From Effrenium voratum (Eukaryota; Sar; Dinophyceae; Suessiales; Symbiodiniaceae): 64,000 nt of DNA. Within the stretch, counting starts at the first letter, position 1; each line of letters begins with the position of its first letter. Made by a program: the position numbers and the translations under genes. Location of the stretch: the NCBI GenBank assembly GCA_963377175.1, contig CAUJNA010001438.1:5001-69000 (forward strand), written 5' to 3'. The notes below the pieces were generated by a model. The model was not told where the DNA came from, did not search any database, and saw only the letters and a list, made by a program, of their open reading frames with translations. Positions 1 through 10,748 of this stretch are shown one piece after another.

Positions 1-666
1 GACCCGCCTGAGGACACATACCTCTACACCCTGAAGACCTTTGCAGAGGTGTACGGGCCTGGCAAGGCCACCAAGATGGGCTGGTGGGACTACTTCAGGC
101 TCAAGCTTGACCTGCCTCCGGGATTTGAGCTGTTGGATGAGGATGAGATGAAGGTCGCCGCGGACTACGACAAGCTCATGATGGAAGGCAAGATCCCCTT
201 TGCGGTCCCTGGTCCTGCTGGATTCTGGTACACAGGTGCCGTCATCCAGTGGAAGGGCAAAGAACAATTTGCAGGTGATCAGGTGCAGACTCTGACAGAG
301 AACGGCCGCTTTTCGAAGCAGTTCCTGGCCAACTTGGCCTTCTACCGTGACGGTCTCAAGCCTTGGCAGCGCGGCTTGGAGATTGGCATGGCCCATGGCT
401 ACTTCCTGATCGGGCCCTTCACGTCTTTGGGTCCCTTGAGGAACACTCCGGAGGCAGCCACTGTGGGCCTGCTGTGCGGATGTGCCATCGTTGGCCTGGT
501 CTCAATCGGCGGCCTGATCTTTGGCAGCACCATCAAGCCCACCCGCTTCGACAAGGAGGGTGACAAGCCTGCCTCTGGCTTCATCGAGATGATCAACTGG
601 CATGCCATTGGTGGCCTGGGAGGAGCTGGCTTTGCGCATGCCCTCATCACGGTCTTCGGCTCGTGA
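1..666 (+). CDS. psaL: Photosystem I subunit XI (PsaL), 5'-partial
   Basis: PsaL is a membrane subunit of photosystem I in the thylakoid, needed for trimer formation or LHC docking. The frame is open from base 1, so the start lies outside the window; the GTG at 49 is internal. The family signature is the block GLEIGMAHGYFLIGPF followed by LGPLRN (nt about 376-450), which matches cyanobacterial and plastid PsaL. Two hydrophobic segments follow: one after PEAATV, and one at the C-terminus starting near NWHAIGGLGGAGFAHA. The roughly 80 residues upstream of the PsaL core are an N-terminal extension of the mature protein or part of a plastid-targeting region. The stop is TGA at 664-666. No intron is visible in this part, unlike all downstream neighbours except the S51-like gene. 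Nuclear location is inferred from the neighbouring intron-rich genes. Confidence 0.9.
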   Translation, partial: DPPEDTYLYTLKTFAEVYGPGKATKMGWWDYFRLKLDLPPGFELLDEDEMKVAADYDKLMMEGKIPFAVPGPAGFWYTGAVIQWKGKEQFAGDQVQTLTENGRFSKQFLANLAFYRDGLKPWQRGLEIGMAHGYFLIGPFTSLGPLRNTPEAATVGLLCGCAIVGLVSIGGLIFGSTIKPTRFDKEGDKPASGFIEMINWHAIGGLGGAGFAHALITVFGS

Positions 667-992
667 TGATGTTGCACGGCCCTCTTTGTAGCAGGTTTGC
701 ACTCTGATCTTAGTCTGTGAGCCTTGCATACTTTGCAGTCAAAAGAGAAGTTGGAGAGCTCGATGCTGACCTGCGCATCTATTTTGCATGTGTGAATGCA
801 GCGGCCAGTTTCAAACTCATTTTGGCTGGGCGCAGGTAGTTCAATGAGCCTGTCACTGTTGGTTTCGTGGGATCATGGACCATCGATGTGTAGCCTACAG
901 CATGGTGCAGCATCTCAACGAGATTGGGTAAAAATGACGCCTATTCCCAGGTCACTCAGATGTTTCATTCTTGACTTGCCCTTTGGAGCCCT
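667..992. other. Intergenic spacer psaL to BTB-NHL gene
   Basis: No coding signal is seen here. It would hold the 3' UTR of psaL and the upstream region of the next same-strand gene. No polyadenylation signal or TATA box stands out, as expected for dinoflagellates. Confidence 0.4.
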
Positions 993-2272
993 ATGGAGCC
1001 ATGGCGCAGGTTGAAGTCCGCCAGGACGAGGGGGGAGACGCTGTCCTCCAAGCCCATCCGAAAGCGCCAGGAGCCGGAGACTGACGTGGTCTCGGTGGCC
1101 CTGGAGGCCAAGCTTGGGAGTTTGGTGGGGGACCTCTCCGGGTGTCACGGATACAAAGACAAAGACGAGATGTGCGGTTTGGCATATAACAGGGCTGGGC
1201 TTTGTGAAGTTGAGTTTTCTTTCTCATGGCCAGCTGGCGCCCAAGGTGTCGGAAAGCGCCAAGCCGCATGCCCAGAGATGTTGGGCGGATCGGAGGTCTC
1301 GTCTCAGAGTGGCTTCCGCAGGGCCGGGAGCGCGGGAAACGCGCTTGGCTCGGCAAATCTGGCGCTGAGGCTGGCGCTGTGGGACCGCCTGCCGCATCAT
1401 GCGGAGGCAACCTGCGGTTTGTTGTTCCGTGGACACTTGAGTATTTGTGGCTTCGCCCTCGACCGAAGAATCAGAATTGTTTTCGGATGGCCAGCACTTC
1501 TGCGACGTCTCTTTGCGCAGCACGGACGGCCAAGTCTTCAAGGCGGGGGAAAAGAGGCGCCAGAGACCATGAGGCGACCTTCTGATGAATTTTGGGAACT
1601 TGGACCAAAGCGGTGCCAAAAACCGAACACTCATCGATCGGGCTGAGAGGCACACCGTTTGGTGCTCTCCATGGCCAGCGACCCGCTCTTTGCCATGCTC
1701 AGCGGCAGCTTTGCCGAGGGGCCGCGGCCTCGCAAGCCGCTTCCGGTTGCGTTCCAACTGGGCTTGGCATGTCTTGCCTTTTCTTTTGCCCTTTTGCCCC
1801 GGTCCAGGCAGCAGTCGGAGGTTCCCTTCGAATCCTCAGGGGAGGCATCCTCAGGGGATGCGCTCTCGGTGGCCCTTTTGTTGCGTGTCTTGCAGGCGTT
1901 GAGCGCCTTCCTGCAGTTCCTGTACAAGGGCACTTTCTCCGTCAAGAAGGCGCCGGGAGACGTGGCAGTGCCAGGGTCTGGCTTCGGGCCAAAGAGTGAT
2001 GTGAGGGGCTCGATCCCATGGATGAATCTGCGAAGGGGAGCGTGTATGCGGATGGGCGCAGATTCCTGCGAGGCAGTTCTGCCCGAGCTGCTGCGCCTTG
2101 TGCATCAGTGGGAGGCATCCAGACTGCATTGGGAAGTGTTCTGGATGTCACTTGTCGTGAGACGGACAGATCCTTTCCGGCAGTTGGTGCCCTACGCGCG
2201 CACGCTCTTTTCGAGGTGCAGCCACTGCAGTCGGCTCTGAACGAGCTGCTCGTGAAGCGACGCTTGCAGTTT
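993..2272 (+). CDS. BTB/POZ module (5' exons) of a BTB-NHL repeat gene
   Basis: BTB/POZ domains mediate dimerisation and often recruit cullin-3 ubiquitin ligases. Proposed exons: 993-1176 (ATG at 993, starts MEPWRRLKSARTR), 1475-1542 (FCDVSLRSTDGQVFK), 1650 to about 1716 (AHRLVLSMASDPLFAM, then LSGSFAEG), 1896-1949 (ALSAFLQFLYKGTF), 2073-2135 (AVLPELLRLVHQWEASRL), 2216 to about 2272. Read in order they give the classical BTB series: FCDV, FKAHRLVL, SGSF, FLYKGTF, LLRLVHQW. Introns use GT or GC donors, and phases match at most joins. A short stretch between SGSFAEG and ALSAF is missing from the model. The last exon runs into a degenerate inverted-repeat element. Phase and strand suggest continuation into the propeller exons from 3488 on. 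The BTB identification is strong; the link to the NHL exons is inferred. Confidence 0.75.
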
Positions 2273-2274
2273 TG

Positions 2275-2375
2275 TGAGCCACAATCAATCCCTGCCTGGG
2301 TAGATGAACAACCGCCCTTTTGTGGTTCTTTACATGGTTTTGAGTAGACATCTTCAAGGCTTTGATCATGACTGC
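2275..2375. mobile_element. MITE-like family A, short degenerate copy
   Basis: The left end GTGAGCCACAATCAA and the inner part GGTTCTTTACATGGTTTTGAGTAGAC match the better copies at 3328 and 33964. The right terminal repeat is decayed (TTTGATCATGACTGC). It lies directly after the last BTB exon. Confidence 0.5.
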
Positions 2376-2635
2376 AAGGTGTCTACTTATCGCAGACTGT
2401 TGTGGACAAACGCCTGGTCAGTCGATCCCGTCACCCTTCATTCAGCTTCCGGTTCCGGTTTTGTGGGCTGGCTCATGCCTCCCAGCGCTCGTTTTGCCCG
2501 GGCTTTGCCAGGCACATGACACCGGAGCTGTGCTCTCTGCTCATCGTGGACTGCGAGGCGGGTTTTGGGCGGGAAACCTCCCGGGGATTTTGGTGCGGCA
2601 AGGCCGCCCTGTCGATGCTTGCTCTTTTGTGACAA

Positions 2636-2753
2636 ATGGCTGTGGGCCAAAACCAATGGTACCATTTTGGGGTAGGTGCACCACCAATATTAGTCTATTT
2701 TAGGGGGGATTGGGAAGTTCACTGGGGGATACGGGCTTTTGACCCATGGCCAA
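2636..2753. mobile_element. MITE-like family C copy
   Basis: Terminal inverted repeats are TGGCTGTGGGCCAAAA on the left and TTTTGACCCATGGCCA on the right. The interior holds TACCATTTTGGGGTAGGTGC and ACTGGGGGATACGGGC, shared with copies at 10103 and 40272. Confidence 0.65.
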
Positions 2754-3327
2754 ATGCCCTTCGTTTGATTGCAACTCTCATGAGCTCGGCAATCGGTGCG
2801 AAGTGAGTACATTGCCACTGATTCTTGCATGGTGCGGTTATTTTTGACTGATTCCCCACAGGTTCTGCTGGTGGACCAATTGGACGAGATGCTGGTGCCC
2901 AGCTTTGGTTTGGCCTCTCCATATACATAAAAATGCATGCATAACCTTTGCACTATTTGTTACACATAGACATAGACAATTTACATGTCACCCTCCCAAC
3001 GGCCCAGCTGGGTCATGTCATTGGGGCCCCGATAAGTTCAGCGAGAGGGAGAGACTTGCCCAAGTTGCATCGGCGCCCGCGATCAGGAATCCTATGTGCT
3101 CGAGAATTTTGGAGCTTGTGCTGGTACCCCAGACATTGTTACGTTTCAGACATTTCATCTCACTTTGACCAACTGGGCGGATGCTTTTGGCTGGCTTCGG
3201 TTTTCTGCTTGAGGCTTTTGACAACTCGCCCTAATCCGGCGGAGTCAGACACGAAACCCAAACCAACCTTGGGCCATCCGTAAATCCCGGAATTCTCACA
3301 CGCATCCGACTGTCGGAGAGGCGCACA

Positions 3328-3462
3328 TGAGCCACAATCAAAACCCGGGTAGATGAACGTTAGTAAGGGACGATCCCAGCCAGAAATAGCAGCGGCCGGC
3401 TTCTTAATTCTTTACATGGTTCTGGGTAGACCATTTTAGTACCCGGTTTTGATTGCGACTCA
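3328..3462. mobile_element. MITE-like family A, best-preserved copy
   Basis: A 135 bp element with near-perfect terminal inverted repeats: GAGCCACAATCAAAACCCGG on the left and CCGGTTTTGATTGCGACTC on the right. It encodes nothing, as expected for a non-autonomous DNA transposon. Related copies are at 2275, 17626 and 33964. Flanking CACATG on both sides may be part of the inverted repeat or a target duplication. Confidence 0.7.
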
Positions 3463-3487
3463 CATGGTATTCGATGCAGGTTTCCAG

Positions 3488-4233
3488 CTCTCAAGCTGAG
3501 TGCGCTCACAGGTCAAGACGGAACAGTTCGGTTCCTGGCCACTGCACCGTATGGCCGGAAACTGAGATGTGCGCGGCTTGGTCCAAGCGGCTTGGTGGCC
3601 ATCGCTGGCAAACTGCAGATCGGCCTCCTACGCAGCGACGACCTGGTGGCGGAGCATGAGGAGGAGGCCTGCGTGCCAGTTCTGATCGTGAGCAGGGTGG
3701 GGAATATCAACCCGGCAGATGCCTGTGGAATGTGTGAGATGCTGCCACTTTGGAGACTATTGGGATGTGTCAAAATAGGTAGATCCCCCCCCCAAAATGG
3801 TGGGTTGGTTTCCTTTGGATTCACTCGTTTTCTTCCAAACAGAAAAAAGGGTACCCTCTGAAGCAGACCGGTGCCCGATGTCTCCAGCCAGGTGTTGGCC
3901 GCAGTGATGCACTGGCACCGCAGCGGCCCGGGCCGGGACGATGCCACGGCAGCGCTGGGCTGAGACGGAGCAACGTCCAGACGTTGCGGTCGGCCTCTTG
4001 TTTGCGTCAGTAGCGTGCAGATTTCGTGAGAGCAAGCTTTCTCGTTTCCCTCTCTCACTCACTCACTCACTCACTCACTCACTCACTCACTCACTCACTC
4101 ACTCACTCACTCACTCACTCACTCACTCACTCACTCACTCACTCACTCACTCACTCACTCACTCACTCACTCACTCACTCACTCACTCACTCACTCACTC
4201 ACTCACTCACTCACTCACTCACTCACTCTCACT

Positions 4234-4310
<77 letters not shown>

Positions 4311-6690
4311 TCTTTCTCTTTGTCTTTCCTCTTTTTTTCTTCTATTTTTAATTAGTCTTAGTGCCCGGGCACGATTTGGAGCCTTGGACAGGCGCTGCTG
4401 CAGATGGTGCGCTTTGCGCTGCTCTCGGCCTCGGCACTGCAGAGCCGGGGCTCCCACTCAGCGCAGCGTGGCGACCCATGCTTGTTTTTTTCGTTTCCTC
4501 ATGGTTTCCATACTGTGGACGAAATCCTGCACCACTTGGAAACCATGGGAAGCCATTTGCTGGTATTTATAGGGGAATCCTCAGGGTTTCTTAGCTGGTG
4601 CAGGATTTCGTCCATCCACAGTATTATTTTGTATGTTCTTTTCTCTCCTCCTTTTCCACCCGTGGTTTTCTCCTTGGTTTCCCCGGCGTTTCGCTGGCAA
4701 CCGATCTCTGCTTTTTGGAGCTGTATCGCACCTCGACCTGCGCACACTAGGCCTGGGCAGCAGGGAGGGCGCAGCCCTTGGACTGGCCCAGTGCCACGAG
4801 CGTCGCAAAGTTGAGGTCCCAGGCGCAGGTGGGTCTTTCTCAGGGACTCCAGGTGATTTCCTTTTGGTTTCAAAGCCAGCCCAGGGGATTCGGATTTTGA
4901 GAAACACCTAGGTGCTTTGGCAGAAGAGTTTGCACTCCCCGTACATTGGGGACTGAGGCCTGACGGGTTTGCCAGGTGTCGCCTTCTCCTCAGAGGATTT
5001 CAGCATCTTTCAAGAGGTTCACCCAGTTCCAGGGTTGCGGGAAGGGGTTTATCCAACCACTGTGAGACCAGTCGGAATCTCTGAAAATCTGGGGGGTTCG
5101 TCTTCGGCCCTTTTTGTATCACAGTGGGCTCAGGTGATGTCTCGCCTGGCCGCGGCCGCGCTGAAGGTGCACCAGGGCCTGCCCCAGGGCGGCTCGCTCG
5201 GCAGACCGGTCAGGGCGGCGGTCTCTCTTTTTTTGGCGTCAAGAAGGCTCGGGTGCCTATGGTTGCCCGCGTTGGTGTGGGACTTTCCCGGACTTTCTCT
5301 TTCCATTGAGGATAGAGTGTGCCGATCTTTGAGACAGTCCGTTGCAGCAACAGCAACATGGTGGACGCAGCCACACGTTTTTTTGGCAGAAAGAGAGCGA
5401 CGCATCCCATATTGGCCAAGCTGGGACCTGGATTGTGGACAACGTTTCTTGCTCGGGACAGGGCAATGTGCGTCTTGGAATGCTGTCGAAGCCCAGGTGA
5501 CCGGTGGGAGCGGCCAGACACCCATGATGAGGAGAGAAGCTGATTGGGAAGCCACAAGCAAGCGCACCCGGTTGGTGTCCGACGTTCTCCATTGCGAGCT
5601 CGGATAGGCCTCCTTCATGAAGTTTGTGAAGCTGCGGAATTCTTATCCCTACTGGCCGGCCACCCAGAACTGGCCACTGGTCACAGATAACTCACGTTAC
5701 TATGCACCTTTGGACCAGTGACATTGTGGTTGGATGTCAAAACGCACAGTTCTTGCAATGAGTGATCCAAGGTGTCGTTGTGTACCGTGCCTGCAATCTT
5801 TGGTTCGTTGGCCCAGGTGGGCTGACTTTGGCTGCTCCCTTCGTGGAGGCCTTGTCATCGCAGAGCGCAGCGGCGCGGATGCGGAGGCCGCTGCGCGTGG
5901 ACGCGTCCTGCGCCCGTTTTCTCTGTCGCAGGGCGAGCTGGAGCCGTGGGCGGTGCACATCCACGATCAGGCGCTTTACATCATTGATGGCCGGGGGCCT
6001 GACCGGAGAGAGACAAAATCGCGCCGCGAGGTTGGTTCAGCTGGTCGCTGGTTGCGCAGTCAGTCCAGCATTCTCACCGAGGTCGGGAGCCTTGCTGTGT
6101 GCTGCAGGCGGGAAGAGTGCGGACTTGCTGGCATCATTAGGAGCCAGGTAGCCATCATGATTTCAAGTTGGCGCGACGCTGTTCGCGTTGTGCATTTTGC
6201 TTTGTTGTCAAGCTGCGACATGCTCAGCAAGTGTGATGAGTTTGTCCCTCTTTTGAGTCCTTCCTCAGGCAGATTGTGGTTTGACAGAGTCCTTTTTTCA
6301 AGTCGTCCCCTTTGCGGGTACAGAGTGACCCCCCTAGTCTCCTTGCTTCTATCGTGCAGTTGAGAATGGGGATCGTGAGTTAGTTTTTTAATTCATGGGG
6401 TAACGCCGGATGCAGGATGGTTCGTTTTGCTTCCTTTTTCCATCATATCCGCTCACACCCAGACCATTTTGCGCGTCTTGCCCAGATGAAACCTAGCTAG
6501 CAGCTCAAGCTGTTCACCGAATGGGGCAAGGGAGTAACGCCGTGGGTTGATTCAATTTGCTGGCCCTTGCCTGCATTTCCACTGGCCCCAAGGGGCTTTG
6601 ATGCGCAAAGCGCCCGTGACAGTGGCCACTGGGCGCCACCAGCGGCCGCGTCGTGGTGGGCACCGGCAGCACGCAGCGGCGCCCAGGTTT
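3488..6690 (+). CDS. Propeller-like exons, first block, of the BTB-NHL gene
   Basis: Exons chosen by third-position GC bias, AG acceptors and matching phases: 3488-3696 (GTVRFLATAPYGRKL and GPSGLVAIAGKLQIGL), 4404-4470 (MVRFALLSASALQ), 4751-4815, 5134-5220 (MSRLAAAALKVHQGL), 5817-6030 (RGGLVIAERSGAD, then HIHDQALYIIDGRG). A last piece near 6640-6690 reads SGRVVVGTGSTQRR. The strands LVIAERSGA, ALYIIDGRG and RVVVGTG resemble outer strands of NHL or NHL-like blades but are more diverged than the exons after 11 kb. The first exon starts in the phase left by the BTB block. No exon was found between 5221 and 5816, where phases do not join, so at least one exon is missed. Function is unknown; a protein-binding propeller is the likely fold. 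Confidence 0.5.
4052..4325. repeat. (ACTC)n microsatellite grading into (CT)n
   Basis: About 45 tandem ACTC units are followed by TCACTC hexamers and then pure CT. It lies in an intron of the BTB-NHL gene. Frames read through it as SLTH repeats, an artefact of the period. Confidence 0.95.
4510..4624. mobile_element. Inverted-repeat element (separate MITE family)
   Basis: ATACTGTGGACGAAATCCTG is repeated in inverted orientation about 70 bp downstream, with a 4 bp TGGA insertion in the right arm. The arms are about 40 bp. It sits in an intron and contains no coding sequence. Confidence 0.55.
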
Positions 6691-6837
6691 TCGAGCGCTG
6701 GCGGGAGCCCGGCTTCCACGGGTTTTCCTTTGCGTTCGATGCCTTGCGCACGCGGGTGCCATGTTTTCCTTTAGCTCAAGCAAGGAGCTAAGAGGTTTTG
6801 CTTGGACGGTAGACAATTCAGAGCATCCTTTGGCCAG

Positions 6838-9800
6838 CCCTTCAATGCTGACATCCAGCAGTTGATGTCGTTGATTATCAACACCTTCTACAGCAACAAG
6901 GAGATCTTCCTGCGCGAGCTGATCTCCAATGCTTCCGATGCCTTGGACAAGATTCGGTATGAGAGTATCACAGACCCTGATAAGATTGAGGCCCAGCCCA
7001 ATTTCTTCATGAAGATCATCCCGGACAAGACCAACTCGACCCTCACCATCGAGGACTCTGGCATCGGCATGACGAAGAATGAGCTTATCAACAATTTGGG
7101 CACTATTGCCAAAAGTGGCACAAAGGCCTTTATGGAGGCAATGGCGGCTGGCGGAGACATCTCCATGATCGGGCAGTTTGGCGTGGGCTTCTACAGTGCT
7201 TACCTCGTGTCGGACAAGGTGCGCGTGATCAGCAAGCACAATGACGACGAACAGTATATCTAGCATTTTTGCCTTGGCTCACATTGCGCATTGCTCGCAT
7301 TGCCGCGACCGATCAGTGTCGCACCGAATTCAATTCTGCTGCGTGTCCTTGCCGACACGCTCGCCGCCGCTGGCCGGCGTCATGACAGGATGGCATGGGC
7401 TTCGTTGGTGGCGCCCATGCCAGTTCAAACATTACACGAACAGTATATCTGGGAGTCGGGGGCCGGCGGATCCTTCACCGTTCAGAAGGACACCGAACTC
7501 GTGCATGGCGAAATCAAGCGAGGAACGAAGATCATTTGCTACCTCAAGGAGGACAGGTTGCAGTTACGTGGTGATGATGCTCGCAGTGTATTGCCGAAAC
7601 AGGGACATACAGACATAGATACATTGAGACATAGCTATATACATAGGTAGAAAGATACCCAGATTCTCAGATACGTACATAGACACCTAGATACCTATAG
7701 GTAGGTAGGTAGGTAGGCAGGTAGATAGGTAGGTAGGTAGGTGGATCGATCGATAGATACATGCATACATACATCCATACATACATCGAGACTCACATAT
7801 ATACGTGCATACAGACATACATATCTACCCGCATATGTATCTCCTACATACATGTCTACCTATGCTGGAGCTGCGGGAGTGTCAAGCTTCTAGCACAGCT
7901 TTCCCGTTGGACACCTACGCAACAAGGAGCCCCATCACACACCACAAGATTCCTGCCGCGTCACGCTTACACACGTCAGCGAAGATAGAAACATACTGTA
8001 TATATAAATTTATAAATATGTTGTACACACATATTCACACGCAGCCACATATATATATATATATGTATATGTATACATATATATATATATAAAATTAGAA
8101 CACCCGTTGTGAGTCAGCCCCGGAGGACCAGTCGGAGTTCCTGGAGGAGAGGCGCCTGAAGGACTTGGTGAAGAAGCACTCCGAGTTCATTGGCTTCCCC
8201 ATCGAGCTCTACGTGGAGAAGTCCAAGGAGAAGGAGGTGACCGACTCCGAAGAGGAGGCACTTCGAGGGTTCCGAGTTGCAAAAAGCAGGTAAGGGAACT
8301 GAGACTTGTTGGCTTGGGCCAGGTTGCATTCTGCTTTTCACTGCTGAGCAACGTGATTTGCAAGCAACACAGCAAATAAATGCAACACATATATATATAT
8401 ATGTATGTATATATATATATATATGTATGTATATATGAACTATGTATACTTATGCTCACATAGGTTCATTAAGACATCTAAGAGGGCTACACCCCGGTGG
8501 AGGAAGAAGAGAAGAAAGAGGACGCCGGGGACGAGCCGAAGATCGAGGAGGTGGACGAGGAGAAGGAGAAGGAGGAGAAGAAGACGCTCAGTCGACCATT
8601 TGGCCTTGTGGTTTTGGTGCATGTTTAGCCATCGCCTTCAGAACAGGATTGCGCGTATGTTTTTGACGATTCAGGAAGAAGACGAAGAAAGTGAAGGAGG
8701 TGTCGCATGAGTGGGAGCAACTGAACAAGAACAAGCCTTTGTGGATGCGCAAGTCGGAAGACGTCACCAACGAGGAGCACGCGAGCTTCTACAAGTCTTT
8801 GTCCAACGACTGGGAGGACCACCTTGCAGTGAAGCACTTCAGCGTCGAGGGTCAGCTGGAGTTCCGGGCCCTGCTCTTTGTGCCCCGTCGCGCGCCTTTT
8901 GATCTCTTCGAGACCAAGAAGAAGCGCAACAACATCAAGCTGTACGTGCGCCGAGTCTTCATCATGGACGACTGCGATGAGCTCATGCCGGAGTGGCTGA
9001 ACTTTGTGAAGGGCGTGGTGGATTCTGAGGATTTGCCTTTGAACATCTCCCGTGAGACCCTCCAGCAGAACAAGATCTTGCGGGTGATCAAGAAGAATCT
9101 GGTGAAAAAGTGCCTGGAGATGTTCGCGGAAATTGCCGAAAAGAAGGACACCGTTCAAAATGTCACAATGCATTCTTTCGTCAACCTGACGTCGATGGAG
9201 AGGTAATCATTGTGGCAACAAACATTTGGAAGCAATGCTTTGCAGATCGTTTCTTCCGTTCTGACACAACCATCAAAGTCAGGTACTATGATGTAGCGTG
9301 ACCACGCCTTTGTCACTTGTAGATTCCATGCTGCAGATGCACGATCGTTTAAGGTTTATTGCTGCCCTTTTTTTTCGACCATAGCCCGTGCATTGTGTGG
9401 CACAGAGTGGCCGGGTAGAGTAGACAAAAGTAACGAAGGATGATTACACGTGATGGGGGGTGCAGCCCCCCCCTGGGGTGGCGGAAGCGTCACAAGACGC
9501 CCCGTCAATCAAGCACAACAAAAAAAACGAAGGATGATTACAAGAAGTTCTACGAGCAGTTTGGCAAGTGCCTGAAGCTGGGCGTGCACGAGGACTCAAC
9601 GAACCGCACCAAGGTCGCGGAGCTCTTGCGATTCCACACCTCCAAGTCGGGCGACGAGCAGATCAGCCTGAAGGAGTATGTGGACCGCATGAAGGAGGGC
9701 CAGAACGACATCTACTACATCACTGGCGAGAGCATCCAGGCTGTGTCTTCGTCGCCCTTCTTGGAGACCCTGCGCAAGAAGGGCATCGAGGTGATCTACA

Positions 9801-10748
9801 TGACAGACCCCGTGGATGAGTACTGTGTGCAGCAGCTGAAGGAGTTCGACGGCAAGAAGCTGAAGAGCATCACCAAGGAAGGTCTGGACATCGATGACGA
9901 GGATGAGAAGAAGAAGCTGGAGGAGCTGAAAGCGGAGTTTGAGCCGCTGACCAAGCTGATGAAGGAGGTGCTGGGTGACAAAGTTGAGAAGGTCATGGTG
10001 AGCTCGCGCATGGCTGACTCCCCTTGCGTGCTGACCACCTCTGAGTACGGCTGGTCTGCTAACATGGAGCGTGCCTTGCCAAGCGAACGCATACTAAACA
10101 ATTGGGCCGTGGGTCAAAAAAAGAGGGTACCATTTTGGGGTAGGTGCACCACCCATTTTAGTCTATTTTAGTGGGGATTGGGATGTTCACTGGGGGTACG
10201 GGCTTTTGACCCATGGCCACATGTATATATATATATATATGTGTATATATATATATGCATACACGCATATACACATGTCTTGTGTTTTCGTGTGATGCTG
10301 ACTTGACAAATACGGATGTTGTAAGACTTAGTTCGATTCTTAAGTATAGGTCAGATTGCTATTGTATGGTTCTGGCCTCAAGCTAGCGCAGGTATCATGA
10401 AGGCGCAAGCCCTTCGTGACAATTCCATGACTTCTTACATGGTCTCCAAGAAGACCATGGAAGTGAACCCAAAGCACTCCATCATGTAGCTGAAGAAGAA
10501 GGCAGCGGCCGACAAGTCTGACAAGTGAAGGACTTGATCGACAGCGGCTGTTGTTCGACACCTCGCTCCTTGCCTCTGGCTTCAACCTGGACGAATCTTC
10601 CCGCAGTTCGCGGGCTGATCGCATCCACCGCATGATCAAGCTTGGCCTCAGCATTGACGACGAGGGTCTGGGCGATGACGACCTGCCTCCCTTGGAGGAG
10701 GTCGAGGGTGCGGCTGATGAGGCTTCCAAGATGGAGGAGGTCGACTAG
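6838..10748 (+). CDS. HSP90: Cytosolic HSP90 chaperone gene, seven exons recognised, 3' exon damaged
   Basis: HSP90 is an ATP-dependent dimeric cytosolic chaperone. Exons: 6838-7254 ([46 protein letters not shown] ATPase), 7444-7551 ([12 protein letters not shown]), 8126-8254 ([18 protein letters not shown]), 8503-8579 (acidic EEK linker), 8675-9146 (middle domain, KPLWMRK), 9533-10070 ([22 protein letters not shown]), 10392-10748 (ends MEEVD, the cytosolic TPR-binding tail). Introns 2 to 5 start with GA; the last is GT-AG. The amino-terminal METF-type start exon was not found; exon 1 begins in frame at [10 protein letters not shown]. The final exon carries an in-frame TAG and frameshifts, so this copy may be non-functional although six exons are intact. 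It lies on the same strand between two blocks of propeller exons. Family assignment is certain. Confidence 0.93.
7247..7450. repeat. 15 bp direct repeat flanking HSP90 intron 1
   Basis: ACGAACAGTATATCT occurs at 7247-7261 (end of exon 1) and 7436-7450 (start of exon 2). Since the coding sequence contains it once, the exon join can fall anywhere inside the repeat. No position gives both a GT, GC or GA donor and an AG acceptor. Confidence 0.8.
7600..8100. repeat. Low-complexity ACATAC, AGGT and AT repeats in HSP90 intron 2
   Basis: Runs of TACATA and GGTAGGTA (7600-7860) and ATATAT (8040-8092) fill an intron bounded by GAG|GACAGG and CGGAG|GACCAG. Confidence 0.7.
8375..8445. repeat. AT/ATGT microsatellite in HSP90 intron 3
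   Basis: Alternating ATATAT and ATGTATGT in the intron between exons ending at 8254 and starting at 8503. Confidence 0.8.
9432..9542. repeat. 17 bp target-like duplication around a 77 bp insert at an HSP90 acceptor
   Basis: AACGAAGGATGATTACA is present at 9432-9448 and again at 9526-9542, where it spans the functional acceptor (ACGAAG|GATGAT). The 77 bp between has a GC hairpin (GGGGGGTGCAGCCCCCC), a second stem (GCGTCACAAGACGC) and an A-rich end, like a small insertion with a duplicated target. Confidence 0.7.
10103..10220. mobile_element. MITE-like family C copy inside the last HSP90 intron
   Basis: Terminal repeats are TGGGCCGTGGGTCAAAA and TTTTGACCCATGGCCA. The interior is almost identical to the copy at 2636. 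It is followed by an AT microsatellite. The whole element lies between donor 10071 and acceptor 10391. Confidence 0.7.
10392..10748 (+). pseudogene. HSP90: Disrupted last exon of HSP90
   Basis: The exon starts correctly ([17 protein letters not shown], then HSIM) but codon TAG follows HSIM where a Ser-Glu pair is usual. After AADKSDK the bases that should encode the next residue are missing and a TGA appears. A short foreign GACAGCGG replaces a Trp codon before the FDTSLL block. Two further small insertions (2 and 4 bp) change a short segment before RIHRMIK but restore the frame, and the exon ends normally with MEEVD and TAG. Several independent indels argue for decay rather than a single sequencing error; an assembly or consensus fault remains possible. 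Confidence 0.75.

Noticed and set aside
399..729. Minus-strand frames opposite psaL
   Set aside because: Shadows of the PsaL reading frame.
4026..4355. SLTHSLTH protein frame
   Set aside because: Microsatellite artefact of ACTC units.
6755..6783. Relict dinoflagellate spliced leader before HSP90 (GCCATGTTTTCCTTTAGCTCAAG-like)
   Set aside because: Only the GCCAT start and GCTCAAG end resemble the leader and the spacing is wrong; the gene also keeps its introns, so a retrocopy is not expected.
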